Positions 16,275 to 26,124 of a stretch of 64,000 bases of DNA are shown in pieces (position 1 is the stretch's first letter; every line of letters starts with the position of its first letter). The notes under the pieces are model-generated. The model worked only from the letters and a program-made list of their open reading frames with translations. It searched no databases and was not told the DNA's origin. A program made the translations under genes and the position numbers. The stretch comes from Cantharellus purpuraceus (lineage: Eukaryota > Basidiomycota > Agaricomycetes > Cantharellales > Hydnaceae). The DNA lies in contig JALBUN010000034.1 of NCBI GenBank assembly GCA_025174535.1, positions 1,262,001-1,326,000 of the forward strand. The letters run 5' to 3'.

Positions 16275-17225
16275 TCAAGCTTTACTTAAAAAATCATCAA
16301 TCTTCTTTGCATACTCGTGGCTATGCGTTTCCAACGCAAAATGCCCAGTATCAACGAAGACCACCTCTGCATGAGGGGAATCCTTCTTGAACGCCTCTGC
16401 ACCTTCCTTGGGGAAGATAGGGTCATTTTTTCCCCACATGACTAGAAGTCTCGGCTTCTCCTTTCTGAGATACTCGTGCCATTTGGGATAGAGACTGAGG
16501 TTGGTCTGGTAATCAAAAAACAGAGAGAGTTGAATGACATTTTGGCCAGGGCGCTGGAGGAGTGCAGCGTCTAGAGTGTATGCAGCAGGATCGACGCGGG
16601 GAAGCAGTGCCTGAGGCACGCCGGTAGTGTATTGCCATGCTGTGGGTTCCAATGAGAGGAACGGAAGAAGAGCTTTGGCTTCTTCTGTGCTGATGGTAGG
16701 ATCGAAGGCGGTGGCAGAGGCCCAGTACACTCGGAATGGAGCCCAGAATTCAGCACCGAGGCCTTCATTGTATGCATTACCGTTTTGAGAAATTATGCCC
16801 ATAATCTGTGAGGGACGCCGGGTTGCAATTCTAAAGCCGGTAGGAGCCTGTGTGAATGGGGAGGAGTCAGCACCTTGATAATTCAAACATATATAGGAGC
16901 AAATTACCCCATAATCGAAGACATACATGGCGAACTTTTTGAGTTGCAATGCGTCTATGAAAGCTTCGATCGTGGTCGCAAGGTTGTCAAACGTATACTT
17001 GTAGTTACGGCCCTGGGGAACGACGGTGAAGCCGAAGCCAGGGAGGTCGGGGGCAATGACATAGTATCGGTGAGAGAGAAGTAGTATGAGGTTGCGAAAT
17101 TGGAAGGAGGAGCTAGGAAATCCGTGGAGAAGAAGGAGAACAGGTGCTGAGGGAGCTCCTGCAGAGCGGTAGAAGAGGTTCACACCATCTACATCAACAG
17201 TAGCTTGGAGAGTTGGGAACGACAT
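16275..17225 (-). CDS. Epoxide hydrolase / haloalkane dehalogenase-like alpha/beta hydrolase
   Basis: Two exons, 296 residues after splicing. The N-terminus has SFPTLQATVDVDGVNLFYR, then the oxyanion-hole motif HGFPSSSFQFR and DLPGFGFT. The nucleophile elbow is VFDYGAPTGFR, in which Asp replaces Ser, as in epoxide hydrolases and haloalkane dehalogenases. The acid is likely in WGKNDPIFP and the catalytic His in DTGHFALETH. A cap region with several Trp and Tyr residues lies between. The single intron (16848-16907, 60 nt) falls directly after FDYG; it is a multiple of three and has no stop. The substrate cannot be told from sequence. No signal peptide is apparent, so it is probably cytosolic. 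Confidence 0.9.
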   Translation of the reverse strand: MSFPTLQATVDVDGVNLFYRSAGAPSAPVLLLLHGFPSSSFQFRNLILLLSHRYYVIAPDLPGFGFTVVPQGRNYKYTFDNLATTIEAFIDALQLKKFAMYVFDYGVICSYICLNYQGADSSPFTQAPTGFRIATRRPSQIMGIISQNGNAYNEGLGAEFWAPFRVYWASATAFDPTISTEEAKALLPFLSLEPTAWQYTTGVPQALLPRVDPAAYTLDAALLQRPGQNVIQLSLFFDYQTNLSLYPKWHEYLRKEKPRLLVMWGKNDPIFPKEGAEAFKKDSPHAEVVFVDTGHFALETHSHEYAKKIDDFLSKA

Positions 17226-17765
17226 GGATGAAAATGTAACGGGTCGAAGTCAACTTCGAGTGCGAGCTTTTTGACACGGGAAGTCTGATTTGGGGAAAAG
17301 TTGGAAAGCATAGGCACGAAAGCATAGGCATTTATAGAGCCATGAAGGTGCCACTCGTTTCAGTGGAGCAATGCATTAACAAGCATGGGACAATGACGAA
17401 TGTTGAACGTAACGTTGAGACGTTGATTTCTAAGATGGAAAATAAGCGCGAGTGCTTCGGCCAAACTGCCTGGTGTCGGAAAGCAAAACTGCAGCGGAGT
17501 CACCAATATGGTCATGTTACCAGTACATAAGGAGACAGAAGTGGACTTGCAATTCGAGATTAAATATTGACGCACACAATAGTTATTCAATGTAAGAAAA
17601 TACAGACAGGACGGGATAAGGAATGGGGACTTCTTTACTTATCTAAAATGTTCAAGGACTGTGTTGTGTTTCTGGTCTTCCCTCCTTTTCCAACCTGGAA
17701 AAGAACACGCAAACTATATTGACTCTCGGGTCCACAACCACGAAGATGTATAAATTTGAAGATTT
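17226..17765. other. Intergenic, no gene seen
   Basis: A 540-bp region between two minus-strand genes. Short frames at 17342-17530 and 17360-17590 lie opposite one another and show no domain. It should hold the promoter of the epoxide-hydrolase-like gene on its left. Confidence 0.5.
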
Positions 17766-18759
17766 TCAAGCAGCATCTGCGATGTGCTTCTTGTTCTTCT
17801 TCTCTTTCTTCTCTTTCTTGTCGTGGTGTTTCCTCCACCACCGAATGATCTTCTGCAGCTTCTTGTCCGAGATATGTTTGTCACCATTCCCGAGGAATCT
17901 CACAGAGGGATGGGGCAAGGACGCTGGAACGCGGATGGAGAAGGTGGAAATCTGGGCACGTTCACCATCCTCTGCACGAGGCTGTGGGACAACATCAGTC
18001 GGTTCTGCAATTTACAGTCTCAATCGGCACTCACGATCAGCCCGACAGCAGTTGCGCTCTTGAACTTGGCGATACAGCCGTCAAACACCGCGTCTGGCTT
18101 TGTGTTATTCGCGAACGTGACTGAAAATTGCACAGTGCCTTTGGCCACGCTCTCGTCGTGGGTGATGACGGCATCACCTCCTGAGAGTGAGTCGTGCACA
18201 AGGATGTGTTTCGAATGACAGAGAGGGACCTTTACGGAGAGACCATCAAGGTGTTCGCCAGGAGTGATGGTCATGCACTTAAGGGACTTCATGGTCTTGT
18301 AGGCGGTCTGTGTGCGAACGATAGAATAAGTATGAGTAAAGTGTGGGAGAGAAGAGTCAGTACGCACGATTCCTGCCGTGGTAAGGTGGATAAGGGTCAA
18401 AAGCACCCAGGCTGCAAAGATAAACTTGACCGCGCGCAAGACCTTGCTACGCTTCCTACGAACTCCATTCCTTCGCTGCCACCGTCAGCGCAAGCCGCCA
18501 TGTTATACCCGAGGAACGCATGCACTCACTCTTCAGCATGGCAACCACCACAACGTCTGTTCCTGTGAGCCCTGACCCAATGAATGAACCTAGGGAAGCG
18601 AGTTCCAGCACCCCCCACGACGAGCTCTTCAGTCTCATTGAGAGGGTATGAGGGTGGAGGCGGGGCAACACCCTCGACATCCTTGTGGAAGGTTGGAGTC
18701 GCGGAATTGGTATGTTTAACGTCTTCCATGAGTCGTGGACGTGGTTCGAAACGGGACAT
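17766..18759 (-). CDS. Unrecognised single-pass membrane protein with Lys-rich tail
   Basis: The start MSRFEPRPRLMEDVKHTNSA opens a hydrophilic region with a Pro cluster (VAPPPPSYPL). After an intron a very basic stretch (NGVRRKRSKVLRAVK) runs straight into a membrane helix FIFAAWVLLTLIHLTTAGI. The following domain has Ser/Thr and Cys residues (KSLKCMTITPG, VPLCHSKHILVHD, FDGCIAKFKS). The last exon ends in KHHDKKEKKEKKNKKHIADAA with stop at 17766. The arrangement suggests a type II membrane protein. I do not recognise a family. The join between the first two coding exons is uncertain because the obvious donor (GAAGA|GTGAGT) needs acceptor ...GCGAAG to stay in frame. Confidence 0.6.
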
Positions 18760-19747
18760 GTAGTTTTGAGGCTAAGTCTGAGCTGTCCCTTATAAAGTGA
18801 ATTCAAAGTTTTGCCTTTCTTGCGGCTTGTTTGCGTCAGTCTAGTGCCTCGCTGCGCCGCAGAGAGGTACGTGCGCGTGCCGCAACGGCCGCAGCGTGAC
18901 GCGTCTTGCACTGCCAAATTACTAGCAGTATATCTTATTAGAATCACTTTTATGTTCATCTGTCAATAGTCCATCCTACTCTCAACCAATAAGACAGACT
19001 GTTGAAGGTACTCTTTGGCTTTCGACGGACATGCTGTTCTTACCCACTTCGGCCATGTTTCTCACACCCCTGTGTATCATTAATGTTTCTGCGAAACCTT
19101 GATTCGGATCATCAATCACGGTGACCCTTGCTCCGTGTTACAAGTCACTATTCCACCAACTGACATCACTTCCTGTACTTCTGAAATTTGTTCGTATTAC
19201 TCTGACACTCTGAACTCTGACAGACTTAGTGCGTAACATCTATGAATAATTCATGGTTGGAATCGAACTTACTTTCTCTAGCCAAGTTAGCAACTATGAC
19301 CCGTTGACATTACCACTGCTTCGCCACAATTCTTAATCTCTTTCCTGAATGTACTAAAAGTCTCTAATGGACAGCTTATTCTATGGGGTTAAAAGGTGTG
19401 CAAATTGTCTGCAGTTGCTTCTTAGGTACGGAATTAGGTCTATATTGACTGCCTCCAACTTTCAATTGAAGTTGTGCAGCAACCTTGTTGACAAACTTCA
19501 GCTGTGATATGTGAGACTGAAGCATGGAGGCAAAGCGAGGAAGTGCAACTTGACAGTGATGAATGTGTGGAAGCGGCAAGAGGGGTTGCGCGCTAAGCGT
19601 TCTCCTCGCTTACCAAGCGGCGGGATTTTCCGGCAAAGTCTCAAACAATCCGCTACGTCCACCCCCTCTGTACCACTACTACCTTCACCCTTTACATAAC
19701 TATCTCGCCACCCACCTTCAAGAACTCTTTCTTGTAAAAGTTGCACC
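18760..19747. other. Intergenic region with a tRNA-like element
   Basis: No protein gene is supported across this 988-bp stretch. A tRNA-like pair of Pol III boxes lies on the minus strand at about 19250-19333 and is listed separately. The last 250 bp should contain the H2A.Z promoter; CT-rich runs precede its start codon, as is common for highly expressed basidiomycete genes. Confidence 0.45.
19250..19333 (-). ncRNA. Degenerate tRNA-like element with A and B boxes
   Basis: On the minus strand TGGCGAAGCAGTGG (19313-19326) matches the Pol III A box, and GTTCGATTCC (19259-19268) matches the B box, 44 nt downstream. Between them CAAC...GTTG can pair around a loop containing CAT. The T stem pairs only partly (GTAAG against CCAAC) and the acceptor ends pair poorly. 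It is therefore not a convincing functional tRNA. It could be a decayed tRNA or the head of a tRNA-derived SINE. Confidence 0.25.
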
Positions 19748-20176
19748 ATGTCGACCCAGAAAGCTGTCGGTGGCAAATCCAAGCCTTCTGAACCAAAAGC
19801 CGTCCACACGAGGAGTCAGAAGGCAGGGTTACAGTTTCCTGTGGGGCGTATCCACCGTTACCTCAAACAACGTACGCAGCATAACGTACGCATTGGAGCG
19901 AAAGCTGCCGTGTACACGTCTGCCATCCTCGAGTATCTCACTGCAGAAGTGCTCGAGCTCGCTGGGAACGCGTCGAAGGATCTTCGCGTGAAGCGTATCA
20001 CACCGCGTCACTTACAACTCGCGATTCGCGGTGATGAGGAGCTCGACACACTTGTACGAGCAACTATTGCGGGAGGAGGGGTGTTACCATTCATTCACAA
20101 GAGCCTCACCGTCCAAAATAACAAGCCTATTCCTATCAACCAGCCAGGCGGGTCAGGTTCAGCAGGTGGGGCGTAA
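19748..20176 (+). CDS. HTZ1: Histone variant H2A.Z
   Basis: 142 residues in a single exon. The N-terminal tail is Lys-rich; the core has [20 protein letters not shown] and [20 protein letters not shown]. The variant-specific part follows: [20 protein letters not shown] and [15 protein letters not shown]. The TIAGGGV docking segment and the extended Gly/Ser tail distinguish H2A.Z from canonical H2A. It replaces H2A in nucleosomes at promoters and borders, deposited by SWR1. The absence of any intron is notable beside its intron-rich neighbours. Confidence 0.97.
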   Translation: MSTQKAVGGKSKPSEPKAVHTRSQKAGLQFPVGRIHRYLKQRTQHNVRIGAKAAVYTSAILEYLTAEVLELAGNASKDLRVKRITPRHLQLAIRGDEELDTLVRATIAGGGVLPFIHKSLTVQNNKPIPINQPGGSGSAGGA

Positions 20177-20803
20177 GCGGAGATGAAGTTATCATGGGCT
20201 TCGAGGGAATGTTAGATATTTATCCTACAGTCAAGTAAGTGTTAATCTTCAGCTAAAATTTGGTTTGACCGACTTCGTGTGTTGGTAGTCGATGCCTTAT
20301 TGTGGCGGTAGCAGCTTTGACTATTTGTGTATTCCAATTCTTCTGACTACACGTGTAATCTTGAAATTACCCACCTCTACGAGCTGTTGGAAACGAAGAG
20401 TTTGAAAATTATATGAAACTTTCTTATCAGAGGCGCTATGTACCCTGTCGTGTTTATTTGTTTGAAGTGACATAAATCAATCTTGTGGCATGCACCTACC
20501 GTATGCGGAATAGAGCCGCTCCTTGAGTGACGCAGAATGATCTGGTAGCATTCAGCTGACAACCTCGAAAATTTGTGCTGGTAAGAAGCAATGGCATAGA
20601 AACCTTGACTTCGGATGCATACCTTGTTTCCAACAAATATATTCTTCCCGCACCTCCAATTCTTAGACTAACACCTGTCTTAGAGCAAGTGACCATGTGA
20701 CAAAGCGCGTCTCATAACTTTCACCAACATCATTTTGCGGGTTAATATTCTCACCTTTCTGATCTCTGTACTCGCTGCTGTCATCTTCTCGTACCTGATC
20801 AAG
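20177..20803. other. Intergenic, no gene seen
   Basis: A 627-bp gap between H2A.Z and the PL14-like gene, both on the plus strand. The last 70 bp are open in the PL14 frame and would encode a hydrophobic stretch (LTFLISVLAAVIFSYLI) like a signal anchor, but I find no ATG to start it. An upstream first exon for the PL14 gene may lie here. Confidence 0.45.
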
Positions 20804-21992
20804 ATGAAAGAAGATGACAAACCATGCAATGTGAATATCCCTTCCCCTCCTACCCAGATAAATTTCCTGTTTCCGCTCCCCTTTCAGTCGGGATGGACAA
20901 CTAGTATTTCACCCGCGACACCCTCTCATATTAACAGAATAAATCTCTTGGATTCTGAGCTCGGTGTACATCGGGTCTCGTCTGGGACTACGCACAAGAC
21001 CCGTACGCTCTCCGACAATGTCACGAAGGTCTGGGAGGCAGTATACCGCAAAGGGAGCTACAAACCGTCAGGTGAAATTAAAGGCGGTTTTGGGTTTTAT
21101 CTCAAAGGTCCCGCCGAAGACAACTGGCGATCCAAGCTAACGAATGCATCCGAGGTCGTGTTTGGGTACGCGGTTTGGTTTGAACATGAGTTTGATTTTG
21201 TGAAAGGGGGGAAGTTGCCTGGTGTTTGTGCGTTCTGCACATTATGTGGGTAATCCCCCTTAATATGTTTTCACGTTTATATAGTTGGCGGAGAGGGCGA
21301 GAAAGCGTTTCGATGCACAGGAGGACGTGCAGAGGATCGTTGCAGCTGTTTTGATTTACGCCTTATGTGGCGGTATGCCTGCCCCTCCAAAGCAATGATC
21401 TGGGTTGATTCACTCTGAATTTTCTGACAGTGCGGACGGGCAAGGTGAACTGTATGCTTACCTTCCCATCACCGACTCGAATACACGCCGTCTTCTCGCT
21501 ATCCCTGGATCACGTCAGAACGCTGACTATGGGTTCTCGGTGGGAAGAGGCTCTTTCTTGTTCCAACCTGATAAATGGACTACCGTGGCCGAAAGAGTAC
21601 AGCTGAACGACCTCGGACAGGAGAACGGTGAGTCTTCAACAGTTTTCATCGTCAAGAGGTGAATGATTCGTTGGTATTACCTAAAAATCAAAACAAACAG
21701 GGGAGATCGAAGTTTGGGTTGATGGCAAGTCTGTAATCAAAGCTACTGGTCTCATTTTGCGCAACTCCCAAGAGTCAGCAATTCAAGGTGTTCACTTCCA
21801 GACCTTTTTCGGTGGTACGTCCAACCATTACTCAACCAATCGGTCCTAACCATGTGACAACATATAGGTTCAACCCCAGACTGGGCATCTCCCAAAGACC
21901 AGCGGGCTTGGTTTGCGAATGTTTCTGGAGCCTTGATAGTATTGACTCAGGCTCACAGAAGCATGCAAACAAACTCGCCTCAACATCCATAA
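20804..21992 (+). CDS. Polysaccharide lyase family 14-like protein
   Basis: Five or six exons encode a PL14-type beta-jelly-roll enzyme; this family cleaves uronic-acid polysaccharides by beta-elimination. Diagnostic blocks are WEAVYRKGSYKPSGEIKGGF, FGYAVWFEHEFDFVKGGKLP, FRCTGGRAEDRCSCFDLRLM, GQGELYAYLP, ADYGFSVGRGSFLFQPDKWT, GEIEVWVDGKSVI, and a terminal IQGVHFQTFFGG plus STPDWASPKDQRAWFANVSG. The stop is at 21990-21992. The ATG at 20804 is the first usable one, but an open hydrophobic stretch directly upstream suggests that a signal peptide exon exists and was missed. Substrate unknown; basidiomycetes often carry several such genes. Confidence 0.85.
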
Positions 21993-24900
21993 AAGATGAC
22001 CTTAAAACATATAGATGGATGTATGTTCTCCCGTTTTTCTCGAACGGAATACGTAATATGAAAAAGAAAAAAAAACAGAGTGCGCAATGCACGCGCAGCA
22101 CTACTTTTACCAACTTCTGGAAAAAAGTATAGGTCTTTAGGATATCCATGTGATAGCACGCAAACGATGAGCCAATCTCCAAGATCTCATACAACTGCGA
22201 AACCTTGACGTATTAATGATGCTGAAGAAATGATTGCATATCTGCTGGTTTGCAGCTTTACGATTCGCAATATGTTCGGGATGGAAACATGGTTTGATTT
22301 CAAGGAAAAACAAGCTAGGGCTTCCCGGTTCCGATAGAAAATGGTCGGCTCATTCGCACTATGTGGCAGCAAACCCGGAGCTACTTCGAAACCAGCGTGC
22401 AGGTCAAAGATAACCAAAAGAGCCACATTCTAAGGACTGTATTATTCAAAGGCCTCCGCGGTGTGTGAGGGTCTGCCCATTCAAGGCTTTTTTTAATTGC
22501 TTTCCCTGGACATGTGTTCTGATACACTTTTACACAGGAGGAGCATAGTGTGTAGATGTGGAACAATGGAGATGAGTTCAGTTCTGTATATCGGCTCATA
22601 CGGCCGAGATTAAATCACCGGTTCAGGCGGCGAATTTTTGAAGCTCCGAAGCTAACATCCTGCTCTATGTACACTACCTTTTTCAAATGGCTTTGATGCA
22701 GGATGTTTTTTGAAACTGACCATGGAGCCACATCTGGAAGTATACCTAAAGCCGTTTGAGCGGCACGTCTTACTTACGCTTCCTGGGACCTTCAGAATGC
22801 ACTTGCCTCCAAGTCGAAACAGATGTAGTTTAATTGATGCTGGTGACCATGTCCGTTATAAGCGCGGTCTCATGCCCGAGGGATGGTCTGGTGTACTAAT
22901 AGCAAGCCCTAGCAAGCCGATGATCTGATAGGCACTTGGCAGCCTTGGATCCACCATGTATTCTAGCTTAATGCGCCGCTCTTGTATATTCCATGGACTC
23001 CTGCGCCAGAGCTTGCTTATACGAGACTACAGCAATTTCTTACTCACAGTCAATTTGAAAGCTCTATGTGGGCGCCATCGTTTGAAACTCCGGATTTCTG
23101 GATCTCAGCAAACACTATTGTGCCACATATTGCTTGATGTGGAGGTGGTCTCAGATTGGTCTCTCTTTGCTGCACTGTCTGTTCCACTTTACTTCCATCT
23201 GCTCTCAACCTGCATCGTAGGCAGGATGAGCTCCGGACTTTCTGCTTGCTCTCGACTGTCTATTTGCTCTCCACTCTCCACAAGTTCCAGACTTTCTTCA
23301 TTATCAGAAGGCCTGTTGGTTACTCTTACCCTGGACCCTCTCGCTATGTTAGCACCATTCAATAATGCCAAACTCAACGCCAGGTGTTTAGAACTGGAGA
23401 GTAAACGGTGCGACAATCTGTTCTTCACTGCATAGCGTTTGTCTCACAGGTACTAAGGTATCTCGCTATTGTCGGTCTAAAGCCACTGGAAACTGGTGTT
23501 AGCTCTCAGACGTTTGAATTTCACCTTATTTCTCAGGGTCTGGCCAAGATTATGCCCGGTCTGGGAGTGAACAGCAGCATGTGCATTCCTATTCTCCCTG
23601 AGACAGACCACCCAACACGACAGGCTCTTCAGACAACTTGTTTCCCTCTCCCTCTTACAAATTGTTACTACCACTCTCATAACTCTACTGTGCTCCTGGA
23701 TGTCTCACATGTCGACGATGCAAGCTTCTGGGAAGTTCGGATATCGTCTGATGACCTAGAACGTTTAGATAAAATTGGTGTGGAGGACACAGCACAATCT
23801 GCCGCTGTTCGTCGCACTCTGAAATTACGACCGGATACCGATATGCTTTCGCAACGTATGCCACACATTCATCTTTCCTTCGAAGCCACGGCCACAATCA
23901 ACTTTTCAATCTAGGTCCCCTGATGCCTTTACATGACACTGTACTTCCCCTGCCAAATTTACGACCATGGAATCTGAACACATCGGGTAGCTCATCTGCC
24001 ATCGACATCCACATTTCAAAGGGATTCGTCACTCATACAGCATTGGGCCACTCTCCACCCCAGTTTGCCACACCCAGCAGCACCTGGTCTTCAACTTTGA
24101 AGTCATCTGCTTTTCACCGTATGTCTTGCGAACAATGGTATCTTTTGAAGTGACAGACCAAAGACTTCTATACACTACAGTGCACAAAAATAACGAAAAT
24201 AGAGATGATCGTAATAACTGGTACTTCCGACCGAAAGTCAAAGTGTCTCTGGACCTTAATGTGTTGGGGGTTACATCGCTGCCTTCTTCTACTGATTTCT
24301 TGGAGGATATACGCCAGATACATGAGTGAGGGACAAACCTAATCACGTTGTTCCGTTTATCATTCTAACCATTTATTCGTTCCTTGCAGCTTGTTAATGG
24401 AGTCTTTTCAGTGTAGCTCTTGTGATTATCTTAGTTGCGCCGCTCTCAAAATGGAGCCTCAGGTCCCTAGTCCACGTATTCGCCGTCGTGCGAGCTCTCG
24501 CTTGGTGTTGAAAGAAACTCGCAACAAGCTCAAGAAAAAAGGTTTGATGATCTCTTACCTCCATTGATTCCCTCTACGACAAACAGTGATTGGACTTATA
24601 GTTGCTGCCAGTCCAATGCGCCGGAAAGTGTCATCGTCTGGAACTCTTTCGAGTGGGTTTTCGGGCGTCTGTTGGTGACTATTCCTGATCCTGTATGTCT
24701 GTAACAGCTGTGCGCCAACGCGTTCGAATACTTGCCAGTGGGTGGGCATGCATAGTCACCCGTAGACGGAGTGTTCCCAAGTAGGGTTTATTTCTTCAGA
24801 GGACAATTAGGTGGTGTTTTCTGTATCTCCGTGCATTCAGTTAGATGCGATCATGGCTTGAACTTATGAATCAATGAAATCGAAGTCCTATTTCATTGAG

Positions 24901-25102
24901 ATACCAGGCGAGCATCTTTACTGTTATGTATAGCCCTCGCGCGCGCTCGCACCGTGTATAAAAGCACATAAAACCATCTATACCTATATCCAGCGTGCTG
25001 AATGTTGCCTTTATATTGATAGCTAAGTGCCACTAACACACAGATTCTTAATCAAGGGGTTCAAAAGCAAGTGTAACGAAGTACATCAGGGCACATATGC
25101 GT
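21993..25102. other. Unresolved 3.1-kb stretch with coding-like fragments
   Basis: No single gene could be assembled. On the plus strand three stretches look coding but sit in different frames and are separated by stops. At 22.98-23.13 kb a frame reads TPAPELAYTRLQQFLTHS and ETPDFWISANTIVPHIA. At 23.7-24.1 kb frames read DVSHVDDASFWEVRIS and, shifted, AIDIHISKGFVTHTALGH. At 24.15-24.33 kb a frame reads NWYFRPKVKVSLDLNVLG. At 24.4-24.5 kb a hydrophobic frame (SVALVIILVAPLSKWSL) appears. This may be an intron-rich gene whose exons I failed to join, or a decayed gene. The final 300 bp before the C2H2 gene are empty. Confidence 0.35.
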
Positions 25103-26017
25103 CTAGTTTTCGTTTATAGTATTTGCGTCCCAGCAGCGGGGAACAATAGTGGGCGGAAAAGAGCCGCTGTCTTCAAAGCTTTCTTGCAATGGAAGTTGAG
25201 ACTGTGGTTGCCATTGTGTAGGCAACCCGAGGGAGTTGATATCCACCCCATGGAAATTGTCTACGTCATCCATAATCATCATCAACTGGGATTCCACATT
25301 CTCCTGACTGGAGGGACCCTCCGCACCTGCAGCGTTATTCTGGCTAGAGTCGGTACGGTTACCTGGATGCAACGTTGAACCACGCGTCATAGGGGCAGAT
25401 TGAGACGGCCCTGGACTTGTCGCGTGATGTTTGCGGTGCGCAAGAGGGGTCGCAAGAGGGGAGCGCTGTTGTGAGAACACGGGGGAAGCCGTGTTGTGAT
25501 TCATATTTCTGACAAGAAACCCCGTGCCTGGACTGGGAGGGAGAAGGGAAGGTGTAGGACTTGGTGTTCCACGCATCTCAGCAAACTTCATTAGGGGGCG
25601 ATTTTCGTCGATCGATGGTATAAAACTATGTACTGGCGGTGGCCTTTCAACTTGGGAAGGTATAGAAGCATCAAGCGAACGCCCTGACGAGGCCGTTGGC
25701 TCGGTCATAATTCCCCGTTGGATATATCGTGGCAAGAAAACGGCTTTTGGGGATGAATCCGAATCAGCGGCTGACGCCGAAATGCTTGAAAGAAATGACT
25801 CTACAAAACTTTTTTTAAATTGAGGTGCAGATAAGACAGCAGACAAACCTGGCATGCCTGCACCATCCTCGACGCATTTGAGCAGCGGAACATCCTTTCG
25901 CTTCACAGGAGTAGCTTGAGCAATGTGGTCTGATTCAACGTGGGCACAAAGAGCAGAATCATTCGGAAAAGTCTGTGTACACCAGTCCCATCTGCAGGCC
26001 GAGAGTGTTGTGGTCAT
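25103..26017 (-). CDS. C2H2 zinc-finger protein
   Basis: About 304 residues from the ATG at 26017; the open frame is uninterrupted. A single C2H2 finger sits at the N-terminus: CRWDWCTQTFPNDSALCAHV followed by ESDH, with spacing C-x4-C-x12-H-x4-H. The rest is low-complexity and Ser/Pro-rich (PSPTPSLLPPSPGTG), with a possible acidic patch MMIMDDVDNFHGVD near the C-terminus, as in activation domains. It is probably a nuclear DNA-binding regulator; targets are unknown. One or two stop-free introns cannot be excluded. It is divergent from the RS-domain gene with 107 bp between start codons. Confidence 0.75.
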   Translation of the reverse strand: MTTTLSACRWDWCTQTFPNDSALCAHVESDHIAQATPVKRKDVPLLKCVEDGAGMPGLSAVLSAPQFKKSFVESFLSSISASAADSDSSPKAVFLPRYIQRGIMTEPTASSGRSLDASIPSQVERPPPVHSFIPSIDENRPLMKFAEMRGTPSPTPSLLPPSPGTGFLVRNMNHNTASPVFSQQRSPLATPLAHRKHHATSPGPSQSAPMTRGSTLHPGNRTDSSQNNAAGAEGPSSQENVESQLMMIMDDVDNFHGVDINSLGLPTQWQPQSQLPLQESFEDSGSFPPTIVPRCWDANTINEN

Positions 26018-26124
26018 CACAGCAGTTGGTTCTGCTCTCTGAGGCTGAAGGGTCAGGAACTTGTCAGTGAAGCTATCGCAGACGCTAGATTACGTAACTC
26101 CGCTCCCCTCCATCAGCCACAAGC
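26018..26124. promoter_or_regulatory. Short divergent promoter interval
   Basis: Only 107 bp separate the start codons of the C2H2 gene (-) and the RS-domain gene (+). The two genes most likely share a bidirectional promoter, which might co-regulate them. This is inferred from arrangement; no specific element was recognised. Confidence 0.5.
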
